A stretch of 42,256 nt of DNA from DASVTU01 sp036387415 (GCA_036387415.1 DASVTU010000035.1:1-42256); one strand, 5' to 3'; counted from the stretch's first letter, positions 34,396 to 41,849 are shown. Numbers and translations are program-made. The notes: generated from the letters alone by a model not told the origin.

Positions 34396-34888
34396 TTGTT
34401 GTCTCCTGTTCTTTCAATAATGCGAGTTTTCGGCGTAATGCTGCCAACTCCGCACGTCTAAGGGATATTCTGCTTTCGAGAGTGGCTATATTGAACTCCT
34501 GCACGTTGTATTCATGCCGTACCTCTTCATACCGAGAGAGTGCTTGATTGACAGCTTGTGAGAGCGCGGGCATGAGTGCGGTACGTTGTTGTATTTCAGT
34601 CTGCGCGTCGGCGACTTCGGCACGCTTCCGCTCGATTTCAGTTTCGATACGTTTAGCTTCCAGAGCTTTTGCCTTTGTTCTATTCAGAAATCTGTCAAAC
34701 TCTCGCGTAAAGGCGAGAGCGTCACTTGGACTCGCGCCAGCTTCGACCTCCTGTGCCACCTCAGCCGCCTGTCGCTGGACTCCTGCTAGTTGTTCGCGCA
34801 GTTCATTGTCAGTGTCGAAATCTTTCAAAGCTTCGCGGACGTAGCGCTTCGTTGTTTCGTCAAGTGTGGTTAAAAAAGTTTCGTCCAT
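34385..34888 (-). CDS. Coiled-coil protein of the Rep block
   Basis: A 167-residue, almost fully helical protein. Heptad-like stretches run from about residue 15 to the C-terminus (for example AKALEAKRIETEIERKRAEV and LRRKLALLKEQE). No enzymatic motif. The ATG at 34888 is chosen for its GAGAGG Shine-Dalgarno; a start at 34903 is unsupported. It lies 166 bp downstream of rep and overlaps the next gene. Such coiled-coil proteins often serve plasmid replication or partition, but that is inference. Confidence 0.6.
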   Translation of the reverse strand: MDETFLTTLDETTKRYVREALKDFDTDNELREQLAGVQRQAAEVAQEVEAGASPSDALAFTREFDRFLNRTKAKALEAKRIETEIERKRAEVADAQTEIQQRTALMPALSQAVNQALSRYEEVRHEYNVQEFNIATLESRISLRRAELAALRRKLALLKEQETTNED

Positions 34889-35054
34889 CTCATTACCTCT
34901 CAAAATTGCGGGGGCGCACCCATGAGCGATGAGGAGCGCGGCGGCTGAATTGGGAAGTTAAGACCGTCGCCTTTGTTTGTCGCTTAGGATGCGCCCCGTT
35001 CGGAAGCGCAGTTGCACGATACGCTCCGAACTTTTTCAAACTATCGAATCTGCC

Positions 35055-36410
35055 CTACGCATGCTGGGAAATAAAACTTGCGTATCTATTCCATATCGGT
35101 CTAGCTCGTCTCCATGCGTCAATAGTGGAACTCAAAGACCCATGCGAGAGACGCTGACGCTCTCTCGCGCTCTCACGTCGCGCCGTCTCGCGTCCGCCTT
35201 CGGCTTCACTCGCGGACGCCGGTTTGACATTCACAAAAGCATCCCCATACCAGACACGACCGCTCAGAGTCGTGAACGTCGCATGAGGGTGATTTCTGGA
35301 CAGTTGCGACATGCGCCATGCTCGCTGCTTCTGGGACTTACGTTTGAACAGTTCGAGCCACGCTTGGCGTTGGCCTTGTCGAATCATCTCCGCGCCGATA
35401 CCTTTAAGGGATGCGCGGCGCTCTCGTTTCGTGTGCCGTTTATTGGTGCGGTCGGCCTTGCTAGTTTCTTTAACGGTGTGGTTGCCGTCATTTGTGTTCT
35501 CTATAACAAGGTAAGAGTCCGCGCCTTTTTTTCTTCGCCCTTTGTGGAAATTGCACTCACCATAAGTTCCAATCAGTCGGCTACCGTTGAGAATGCGCCT
35601 CACGTCACATATCTGGTTCTGGGGCACCGTCGCAAAATCAGACCCCTTGACGATGTATCGGCAGACTCGCCGGATGGCTTCCTCCTGCATGACCGTGTCA
35701 CTGCCCCCGCCTTTGGTCGTGACGCGCCGAACATCAACGACGGCCCGACTGTGAACAGTGGTCGGGACGAAATTTGCGCCGAGTTTGGGGCTATGAGCGG
35801 CAGACCTTAGGCAGTCCGTCCATTGTTCTCCGAGTTCATGCCAGTTAATCCATTTTGACCAACAGAGCAGATGTGCATGGACGTGCCAATGGTCGCCCGT
35901 CGCGCCAAATGTGAACTCCACTCCGATAACTGCGCCGCGCACGTTATGCTTGAATAACTGACGTTTTTTCAGTAATACCAATGCTGAACGTAGCAGCTTT
36001 ATCGCCTGCTCAAAGTCGGCTTCCGTCTTGGGCATAGTTAAAGTGAGCAGTTGCAGATGCTCGCCAGCATGAGGTTTGCATCTGTTCAGATATTCCACCG
36101 CCCGCTTCTGCGCTCGACGTGCGGACTTAGCCCTATATTCTGGGTCAATCCTACTGTTCGTGGATGTCAAAGAGCCGTAACCGTCAAAAAATGTGCCGTC
36201 AGAACTGGACAGGTTTTCAGCCGTGAAAAAGTTTTCAGGCTGCGCCGTCTCTCGGAGCATGTCAGAGTCGGCAAGTGCTTCGGCGTCCGACTGTGCTATT
36301 GCAGCGCTCTCCAGTTTCCGCGCAATCGTCTCACTGAGGCGCATACGGCTAGCGGCGGCCTCGGTGAAGTTCCTATTACTGGGGGCAATCTGTGCTGTTA
36401 AAATGCTCAT
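35055..36410 (-). CDS. Rolling-circle replication initiator (HUH endonuclease) Rep
   Basis: A 451-residue Rep protein of the rolling-circle plasmid type. Motif 1 is visible in LQLLTLTMPK, motif 2 (HUH) in GDHWHVHAHLLCW (near residue 178), and the catalytic Tyr in RRVCRYIVKGSDF (Tyr near 251, YxxK pattern). Motif 2 is followed by a WxWxxLxxxW-like helix (WINWHELGEQWTDCL). The C-terminal third is basic and probably DNA binding. It nicks the leading-strand origin and becomes linked to the 5' end. Its presence inside an integrated element suggests the circular form can replicate. The ATG at 36410 has no strong ribosome binding site. Confidence 0.82.
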   Translation of the reverse strand: MSILTAQIAPSNRNFTEAAASRMRLSETIARKLESAAIAQSDAEALADSDMLRETAQPENFFTAENLSSSDGTFFDGYGSLTSTNSRIDPEYRAKSARRAQKRAVEYLNRCKPHAGEHLQLLTLTMPKTEADFEQAIKLLRSALVLLKKRQLFKHNVRGAVIGVEFTFGATGDHWHVHAHLLCWSKWINWHELGEQWTDCLRSAAHSPKLGANFVPTTVHSRAVVDVRRVTTKGGGSDTVMQEEAIRRVCRYIVKGSDFATVPQNQICDVRRILNGSRLIGTYGECNFHKGRRKKGADSYLVIENTNDGNHTVKETSKADRTNKRHTKRERRASLKGIGAEMIRQGQRQAWLELFKRKSQKQRAWRMSQLSRNHPHATFTTLSGRVWYGDAFVNVKPASASEAEGGRETARRESARERQRLSHGSLSSTIDAWRRARPIWNRYASFISQHA

Positions 36411-36446
36411 CGAGTAGTCCGACCAATGTTCACTTAATTAGCATCG

Positions 36447-36478
36447 CGCCAAGTTTCTGCTCCACGGAAGACTTGGCG
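36447..36478. repeat. Inverted repeat upstream of rep
   Basis: CGCCAAGT (36447-36454) and ACTTGGCG (36471-36478) are exact complements with a 16-nt loop; on the plus strand a T-rich tract follows. It lies between rep and the upstream small gene, and could be a countertranscript terminator or part of the replication origin. Confidence 0.4.
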
Positions 36479-36486
36479 TTTTGCTT

Positions 36487-36657
36487 TTATGCCGCTTTCT
36501 GCTCCTCGCCTTTTGTCACATCCTCTTGCTCATGACGTACCAACTTGTTCGTCGCCTCCGGCGCAGGCTTGGGCGAGGGAACATGCATGAGGAGTAAATC
36601 CCAAAGCTTTCTCCACGCTATCTGTTGCTCCACACTTATTAACCTCTTGCTCTCCAT
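36487..36657 (-). CDS. Small protein upstream of rep
   Basis: A 56-residue protein beginning MESKRLISVEQQIAWRKLWD, with a charged C-terminus (HEQEDVTKGEEQKAA). GGAGG lies 7 nt before the ATG at 36657, which supports translation and decides against the upstream frame extension. It sits between the RHH gene and rep, directly after a large hairpin with a T-rich end. No family recognised; its place suggests a small plasmid-control or accessory protein. Confidence 0.55.
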   Translation of the reverse strand: MESKRLISVEQQIAWRKLWDLLLMHVPSPKPAPEATNKLVRHEQEDVTKGEEQKAA

Positions 36658-36676
36658 CGCTACCTCCAAAATAAAA

Positions 36677-36737
36677 GCGGTCAAGACCTAGCGGCAGAGC
36701 TACCGCAAGGCAGCTCCGTCGCAAAGGCCTTGACCGC
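36677..36737 (-). terminator. Large hairpin (attenuator or terminator) between the RHH and 56-aa genes
   Basis: The 12-nt arms 36677-36688 and 36726-36737 are complementary with one mismatch, enclosing 37 nt that can form a smaller GCGG/CCGC stem. On the minus strand the stem is followed by TTTTATTTT. It may stop or attenuate transcription coming from the RHH gene, or be the single- or double-strand origin of the element. Confidence 0.5.
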
Positions 36738-36802
36738 TAACAACAACCAGCCAAGACATAATTGCGCTATGTATCAAGTGTTAGTTCGTCAGCGTCCCTT
36801 TC

Positions 36803-37018
36803 TTAACGCTGGTCGTCCGACTGTTTCTCCTCTCTGTCGGCTGCGGGCGGCGTCACGCCGTCCTTCCGCGCCTGAGTCCTAATCGCCATTTCAATAACGG
36901 ATGCGTTGCTGAGGCCGTGAAAGCGGGCTAGCTCGTCAATCAACAGTAACGCGTCAGATGATAGGGCATAGCTCGTCTTTGTTTTTCTTTCTTTAATCAC
37001 AATGCGAAAATACTCCAT
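36803..37018 (-). CDS. Ribbon-helix-helix (CopG-like) DNA-binding protein
   Basis: A 71-residue protein. TKTSYALSSDALLLIDELAR followed by FHGLSNASVIEMAIRTQA is the beta-strand-helix-helix pattern of RHH repressors of the CopG/Arc kind; the C-terminus is charged and Pro-rich. It is divergent from the serine recombinase (171-bp gap) and lies upstream of the rep block, so it may control either, as copy-number repressors do. GGGGG precedes the ATG at 37018. Confidence 0.68.
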   Translation of the reverse strand: MEYFRIVIKERKTKTSYALSSDALLLIDELARFHGLSNASVIEMAIRTQARKDGVTPPAADREEKQSDDQR

Positions 37019-37109
37019 TATACCCCCAAAGTCAAGGGGGCGCGTTCAAGGAATTAAGAATAGTTTATGTAAAGTCAACAAGTTAAATCCTTGACACGCT
37101 AAAAAAGCC

Positions 37110-37139
37110 TTGTCATTGTACCGCAAGATGAGGTAATAT
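37110..37139 (+). promoter_or_regulatory. Candidate promoter of the island 1 recombinase
   Basis: TTGTCA (37110-37115), an 18-bp spacer and TAATAT (37134-37139). A second -35-like TTGACA lies at 37091-37096. Both are ahead of the recombinase start at 37190. Confidence 0.5.
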
Positions 37140-37177
37140 GTAGCCGGTCTTACGACCATAACCTAAGGAAGGACAGT

Positions 37178-37192
37178 CATTTACAGTAAATG
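37178..37192. promoter_or_regulatory. Palindrome overlapping the recombinase start codon
   Basis: CATTTAC-A-GTAAATG is a perfect 7-1-7 palindrome whose last three bases are the ATG of the recombinase. It is placed to be an operator or a translation-blocking stem. The nearest AAGGA is too far upstream (about 18 nt) to be an ordinary ribosome binding site. Confidence 0.4.
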
Positions 37193-38851
37193 GAGCAAAA
37201 ACCGAATCTAGGACAGGCAATCGTTTATTGTCGAGTCAGCACCGCCAAGCAGGAAGACAATTTCAGCCTAGAGAGCCAAGCGAACGCCTGCATCAAACAT
37301 GCCGAAAGCCTAGGCTACTATGTCGCCGCCGATGATGTCATTAAAGAGGTTTTCACCGGCGCTGAACTTTTCGACAGACCCAGACTCTCCGATGTGCTCA
37401 CGGCCATCCGAGCGAAGGAGTATCAGGCTTTAGTGGTCTATGCGATAGACCGCCTCTCACGGGACATCGCCCACCTGTCAATTATTTCTGATATGTGCGA
37501 GCGTGCAGGCGCGAAACTGATTTTCGTTACCGAGAATCTGGATAGCACACCCGATGGCAAGTTGTTACAGTCCGTGCGCGGATACGTCGCGGAGATTGAA
37601 CGCCTGAAAATCCGCGAGCGATGCGTGCGCGGCAAGCGACAGCGAGCGCAATCCGGCCTTGTCCATAACGCCGGGTCGGAACTCTACGGATACAGACGTG
37701 ATAAAGAGCGCGGCGTGCGTGAGATTTACGAGCCTGAGGCATCAGTCATTCGAGAAATGTACATCTGGATTCTAGAAGGCGTCTCTACGCGAAAGATTAT
37801 CCAGAGGCTTAATGAGCGCGGCACGCCTGCTCCGTCCGAAGGCAAGCGCACATTTAAGGATGGGCGCAAGGCTTTCTGGGGGAAAGGTAGCGTTACGCGG
37901 ATTCTGACCGAAACGACTTATAAAGGCGAGGCTTGGACGCAACGCTTCAAGAGCGGTAAGCACTGGAATGAGATTCACTCCCGCCCGCGTGAGGAGTGGG
38001 TGAGACTTCCTGACCACACCACGCCCGCCATTATTACACCTGAAAGCTGGGAGGCCGTTCAGACCAGGTTAAAGACCAACTGCGGCGACCAGACGCGGAA
38101 CGAGAAACGCCCTGACCTGCTGCGCGGTCTGGTCTATTGCCAGACGTGCGAGCGCAAGATGCTCGGACAGAACGAGCACGGCAGGTTTCGAGTTTATCGC
38201 TGCTCCTCGCGTGCTACTCCGTTAGGCGCGTGCGGGTCGAAGCGCATTCCGGCGGCGGATTGCGAGGCGACCATCTGGGAACAGGTCGAGAGAGTATTGA
38301 ATAACCCTGAGGTGATACAGGCGCGGCTTGAGCAAATGGAGTCCTGCGGTCAAGGCACGCGCACGCTGCTTGAGGCGCAACTTGCTTCCGCGAGACAGGC
38401 ACGAAAAAAGGTCGAGGACGGATTGAAGCGTCTCATTATCCGTGCCCAAGACGAGGAGGACGAAGAAGTTTGGCAGATGTATCAAAAGCAAGCAGTCGAG
38501 CAGAAAGAGGCGAAAAAGCGGCTTGACGTGACTATCGCAGAGGTTGAGGGGCGTCTGGCGACCGAGTTTGAAGTCCTCTCCGCACTTACCTCACTCACGG
38601 AATACTGCCAGCGCGTGCGGGCGAACCTCGCTACATTCGGATTCAACGAAAAGCGATTAGCTCTGGAGGCGCTAGGCGCGAAAGTAATAGGCTGCGGGCG
38701 CAATTGGCGACTAGATTTCCACATTCCAGTAGCCGGACAAATGCCCATATCATGCTGCTCATCGGCCCACCGGGTTCGGGCAAGACGATGCTCGCCAAGC
38801 GCCTGCCGACCATCCTTCCGCCGCTCGAATTTGAAGAAGCTCTCGAACTGA
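37190..38851 (+). CDS. Large serine recombinase of island 1, 3' end fused to comM sequence
   Basis: A 553-residue large serine recombinase that integrates and excises the island at comM. The resolvase-type catalytic domain has VYCRVSTAKQ (nucleophile Ser17) and VVYAIDRLSRD, the Recombinase domain follows (about 165-300), then a zinc ribbon (GLVYCQTCERKML ... YRCSSR ... GACGSKRI) and a coiled coil (about 395-460). The island-encoded part ends at residue ~521 (VAGQMPIS). The last ~33 codons (38754-38851) are comM DNA in another frame, an accidental tail. In the excised circle the frame would instead run into 26735-26820. Start at 37190 is the only ATG, within a palindrome. The N-terminus through the coiled coil is intact, so it may still work. 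Confidence 0.9.
   Translation: MEQKPNLGQAIVYCRVSTAKQEDNFSLESQANACIKHAESLGYYVAADDVIKEVFTGAELFDRPRLSDVLTAIRAKEYQALVVYAIDRLSRDIAHLSIISDMCERAGAKLIFVTENLDSTPDGKLLQSVRGYVAEIERLKIRERCVRGKRQRAQSGLVHNAGSELYGYRRDKERGVREIYEPEASVIREMYIWILEGVSTRKIIQRLNERGTPAPSEGKRTFKDGRKAFWGKGSVTRILTETTYKGEAWTQRFKSGKHWNEIHSRPREEWVRLPDHTTPAIITPESWEAVQTRLKTNCGDQTRNEKRPDLLRGLVYCQTCERKMLGQNEHGRFRVYRCSSRATPLGACGSKRIPAADCEATIWEQVERVLNNPEVIQARLEQMESCGQGTRTLLEAQLASARQARKKVEDGLKRLIIRAQDEEDEEVWQMYQKQAVEQKEAKKRLDVTIAEVEGRLATEFEVLSALTSLTEYCQRVRANLATFGFNEKRLALEALGAKVIGCGRNWRLDFHIPVAGQMPISCCSSAHRVRARRCSPSACRPSFRRSNLKKLSN
38751..38753 (+). other. attR core of island 1 (CAT)
   Basis: The right island/comM junction. comM resumes with the G at 38754, which completes the Met codon started at 26733-26734. 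CAT is shared with the left junction. Confidence 0.8.
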
Positions 38852-39156
38852 CCAAAATCCACTCGGTCGCCGGACTCACGGGTCGCGCCGGACTCGTCAC
38901 CGAACGCCCTTTTCGCAGCCCGCACCACACCATCAGCGATGCCGGACTCATCGGCGGCGGCGCAGTTCCGCGCCCCGGCGAAGTCTCGCTGGCGCATCAC
39001 GGCGTCTTGTTTCTCGACGAGTTGCCAGAGTTTGACCGGAGCGTTTTGGAAGTTCTCAGGCAGCCGCTCGAAGACCAGAAGGTCACAATTAGTCGTGCGG
39101 CGATGTCTTTGACGTTTCCCGCGTCGCTGATGCTGGCGGCGGCTATGAATCCTTGT
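38752..39156 (+). pseudogene. comM: comM/yifB middle fragment, between two insertions
   Basis: The second piece of the ComM ATPase, in frame with 26046-26734 across island 1. It begins with LLIGPPGSGKTMLAKRLPT (Walker A), continues with LELTKIHSVAGL, FRSPHHTISDAGLIGGG, RPGEVSLAHHGVLFLDELPE (Walker B-like) and ends at AAMNPC, where canonical ComM has MNPCPCGY. At that point a second element (from about 39157) interrupts the gene. The remaining C-terminal part must lie beyond the window. Codons retain the GC-rich composition of the backbone, with no frameshift, so the break is recent. Confidence 0.92.
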
Positions 39157-40654
39157 GGTTGTGTTGCCCTTTTGCCACTTGTTCTGAAGCACCCGGCAAG
39201 TAATCAAGCTCAATCGTAATGTCCTTTTCCCCAACAACAATCTTCTCAACAGTGTTCTCGACTATCTGCCGTTTTTCCTCCCTTTCCAATTGCTCCCAAT
39301 TGAGGTAGATGCGTTTGCCGGTTTCAATCATCCCGTCTGGTGACAGCAGTTGACTTCTAAGGTACTCAACTTCCTGCTGCAAGATTGGCATCTGCTCCCC
39401 TATCTCTTTTACCTGCTCCTCAAGAGGCTTGTACTGCGCTCCAAAACCGTCGCTGCTGATCTGCTCATCGAGATAGAGCCGCATGAGTTTGTCCATATCA
39501 CGCCTGATCTGCCTCTGGTTACCCTTCAGCGACTCCAGCAGTGCCTGCTTTCCTGAAAGCGCTTCATCCGCCCTCCCCACATACCGGATGATTTCTTCAG
39601 GGGATAGGAAGAAGTTTTTCAGTTGCTCGTGATAGACCATCTCAAGGTCTTTGACTGGAATCTTGTTGCGGCATGTAAAGCAGACATACTTGGGTGTGTT
39701 TGACGGCACATAGAGTTTAGCTCCGCAGTAGCAGTATGTCAGTCCAGCAAAGAGTTGTACGGGCTTTTTAGCACTGAATCTCGGTTGCTGTTTCTGCACC
39801 TTTAAAATCCGGTTACACTGCTCCCATACCTCCGCTGACACGATAGCCTCTACGTCCGTGAAGACCCACTGGTCTTCAGGCTTCAGTACCCAATGTTTTT
39901 TTGTACCGATGCTCTTCGTGTAATTGGCGCGGCGTTGTCCCTTGGCGATAGGATCGCGCAGTAGCCGATCAACGGTCGTATCGGTAAAGCACCCACCGCT
40001 GCGGGTACGATAGCCAGCTTGGTTGAGGAGCCGCGCGACGGTCTTTTTGCGCCGGTGTTTCAGATACAACTCGTACATGAGCCCCCTTACGGGTGCTTCG
40101 CTAGGGTCAGGAATGAGGGAGCGGTCTTGCCACCGATAGCCGAAGGGCGCAGCACCGCCGAGGGGCTTGCCGAGTTTGGCGCGGATCGGCACGGATGCAG
40201 CCACACGCTCCGCGATTTCTTCTCGCTCGAACTGGGTAAGGGCGGCCTGCACGGTGAAGAACATGCGGCCAGCAGGGCTTGAGGTGTCGATGGCTTCGGC
40301 CAGCGAAATTAAATCCGCCCCGTAGTCCTTAAAGGTGTCTGCGATGTCGAGCAGTTCTTTGGTGTTGCGGGCGAGGCGGGCAAGTTTTGAGAAGATGAGC
40401 CCCGTAATGCGCCCGCTCTTGATGTCATCGAGCATCCGCTCTGTTTCGGGGTGTCCCATGACTGACTTGCCGGATACTGCTTCAAGGTGGTAGACGGTTA
40501 TAACCTGCCAGTCTTTGGCCTCAGCATAGTGGCGAGCGCGCTGTTCGTGGTGTTCGGGGCTGTCACCCTCGGCTTGATCTCGGGTCGAGACGCGCACCCA
40601 GATGCCGACGCGCTTTGCGCCGACTCCTTTAGCTGACTCTGATACAACTCGCAC
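39143..40654 (-). CDS. Large serine recombinase of the second element
   Basis: A 503-residue large serine recombinase. The catalytic domain has IWVRVSTRDQAEGDS (Ser23), VYHLEAVSGKSVMG and FSKLARLARNT; the Recombinase domain (about 175-290) and a zinc ribbon (LTYCYCGAKL ... YVCFTCRNKI) follow, then a coiled coil. Unrelated in detail to the island 1 enzyme. Its 3' end crosses the junction with comM: the last few codons and the TAG are complementary to the comM MNPC region. GTG at 40654 follows GAAGGAAGG, and a small gene ends 2 bp before it. It should have inserted this element at comM. Confidence 0.88.
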   Translation of the reverse strand: MRVVSESAKGVGAKRVGIWVRVSTRDQAEGDSPEHHEQRARHYAEAKDWQVITVYHLEAVSGKSVMGHPETERMLDDIKSGRITGLIFSKLARLARNTKELLDIADTFKDYGADLISLAEAIDTSSPAGRMFFTVQAALTQFEREEIAERVAASVPIRAKLGKPLGGAAPFGYRWQDRSLIPDPSEAPVRGLMYELYLKHRRKKTVARLLNQAGYRTRSGGCFTDTTVDRLLRDPIAKGQRRANYTKSIGTKKHWVLKPEDQWVFTDVEAIVSAEVWEQCNRILKVQKQQPRFSAKKPVQLFAGLTYCYCGAKLYVPSNTPKYVCFTCRNKIPVKDLEMVYHEQLKNFFLSPEEIIRYVGRADEALSGKQALLESLKGNQRQIRRDMDKLMRLYLDEQISSDGFGAQYKPLEEQVKEIGEQMPILQQEVEYLRSQLLSPDGMIETGKRIYLNWEQLEREEKRQIVENTVEKIVVGEKDITIELDYLPGASEQVAKGQHNHKDS

Positions 40655-40656
40655 GG

Positions 40657-40824
40657 CTACCTTCCTTCATCTTCTGCCATCCGTAGAACATTCCGTCGCC
40701 GTATTACTTCAGATAAGATGCCGACGATGGCGCGCATTCTTAGGTCAGCATCCTTTGGGCTGATCCGCTTATAGCGTACTGTGGTTCGGTATCTTCGCTG
40801 CTTAGATTCTTTAGATGAATCCAT
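40657..40824 (-). CDS. Small basic protein upstream of recombinase 2
   Basis: A 55-residue basic protein (MDSSKESKQRRYRTTVRYKR ... RRRNVLRMAEDEGR) whose stop lies 2 bp before the recombinase start, with the recombinase ribosome binding site inside it, so the two are probably coupled. A longer start at 40854 (MPVFII) is possible; neither has a clear Shine-Dalgarno. No family recognised. Possibly an accessory or regulatory protein of the recombinase. Confidence 0.5.
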   Translation of the reverse strand: MDSSKESKQRRYRTTVRYKRISPKDADLRMRAIVGILSEVIRRRNVLRMAEDEGR

Positions 40825-40854
40825 ACATAAATGGTTAATGATAAAAACGGGCAT

Positions 40855-41563
40855 AGTGAAAGTTCATATACCCAAACTCTAGCATTTTTCCACTCCTTTG
40901 TCAAGATTAACTGTTGCAAATAAAGGGGATATGGGTTAATGATGTATGTGATGAGGTCTAAAAACCGTAGGAGCAAAGGTATGAGCGAATATTTCTTTAT
41001 GGTAGGGTGATGTTGCCCTTTCATCTGGTGGAACTCTAGGATCATATCTGACAAGCGTGATAAATCCGCTACATCATTCCTGCCAGAGGTGTGTATTTTC
41101 TGGCATAGTGCCCAGTCGAAATAAAAGCATAAATATAGTTGCTTCACTTATAACGTCGTTACTGTCTGAAAAGTAAACCAGATTTAGGGCCACTTTAGTT
41201 AACTAGGCAAACCCAGAATATCTAAATAGTGTTGTAAGGTAGAAACTTGATGATTCAGTTTGATTTGATTGCATGCCGCAAAGGAAGAAAATAATTCCAC
41301 ACTTGAACCTTTTTGCGGAATGATAGCAGGCTTCTGATGCGTATTGAGTTTTACTGTAAACAGTGGTGAAAGTCAGTTCTATGGCTGATGCCGTTTTGCG
41401 GCGGCCTAATTCTTTCACATTGCGGGAAACATCAGGAGAATTTAAGTCTCAGAAGAAATAGACGGCAACATGGGCGTAATATGTGGCGGTTAGTAGTCCG
41501 GAATAAAAACAAAGACGCTGAAATGGGCGTCTTTACTGGCGGCTAATAGTATGTCTACTATGC
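40855..41563. other. AT-rich gap before the cassette array
   Basis: 709 bp without a convincing gene. Frames at 40740-41147 and 41203-41418 (both minus) lack ribosome binding sites and recognisable motifs, and no tyrosine recombinase (intI) is present. Near its right end are a terminator-like hairpin (41511-41534) and a short inverted repeat ATAGTA-TGTC-TACTAT (41546-41561) immediately before the first cassette. Confidence 0.5.
41511..41534 (+). terminator. Hairpin ahead of the cassette array
   Basis: AAAGACGC (41511-41518) and GCGTCTTT (41527-41534), perfect 8-bp stem with an 8-nt loop, followed by ACTGG on the plus strand. Possibly a terminator of leftward or rightward transcripts just before the array. 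Confidence 0.45.
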
Positions 41564-41842
41564 GTTAAATGTCGCGTCGGAGGTAGAAAGCTGGAGGCGA
41601 GACAGTAGTGGTATTCCACGCGCTGCTCGCGCCGTTGAGGCAATCCGAACTTGAATACTGTGACCTTGCGCGTCACGTCTCATCTGTCCTGATGGCGCGA
41701 GACTTGATTTGACAGTTGGGCGCTCGCAGCTGGCAGGTGCGCTGCCATTTAACACGTCGCTCAAGCTGACCGCGAGATGGGATACTTTTTATTCGTCAAC
41801 TTGGAAGTTTGTTTAGTTGAGTGCGCGGCAGCTTAGCTTGGC
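41564..41842 (+). mobile_element. Integron gene cassette 1 (279 bp)
   Basis: Starts at the core GTTAAAT and ends at the next core, with an attC at its 3' end (41747-41849). Its R'' box ATTTAAC is the exact complement of its own GTTAAAT start, as expected of a circular cassette. The frame opening at the ATG in the core (41569) is broken at codon 6 by TAG, where the near-identical cassette 3 has TTG (Leu). The broken frame would otherwise run to LMARDLI and stop. Confidence 0.75.
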
Positions 41843-41849
41843 GTTAGAT
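41747..41849 (+). other. attC site of cassette 1 (103 bp)
   Basis: R'' ATTTAAC (41747-41753) and R' GTTAGAT (41843-41849) flank arms CAAGCTGACCGC (41762-41773) and GCGGCAGCTT near 41825, which pair with one extrahelical base. Length is 103 bp, identical to the next attC. The pattern matches the classical attC of gene cassettes. Confidence 0.78.

Larger units (their letters stand above)
26735..38753. mobile_element. Island 1: 12.0-kb integrative element in comM
   Basis: An integrated element bounded by CAT direct repeats, with a large serine recombinase at its right end. Removing it rejoins comM in frame as HN-M-LLIGPPGSGKT. Contents from left: the displaced recombinase tail and terminator, a methyltransferase/HNH nuclease pair, a TPR/Fis-HTH regulator with a divergent exported peptide and small membrane protein, small ORFs, a rolling-circle Rep block, an RHH protein and the recombinase. 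The left part (26900-31100) is clearly AT-richer than the backbone, supporting foreign origin. No relaxase, type IV secretion or phage structural genes are seen, so it looks like an integrating plasmid or small mobilizable element. Confidence 0.88.

Noticed and set aside
34977..35810. Plus-strand 277-codon frame opposite rep
   Set aside because: The minus-strand Rep has HUH and Tyr motifs; this frame has none.
26735..39156. AbaR/Tn7-like insertion in comM
   Set aside because: No tns genes or 5-bp duplication; the junctions share CAT and each element has its own serine recombinase.
40740..41418. Two minus-strand frames (135 and 71 codons) in the gap before the cassettes
   Set aside because: No similarity to an integron integrase or any family I know, and one overlaps the small gene coupled to recombinase 2.
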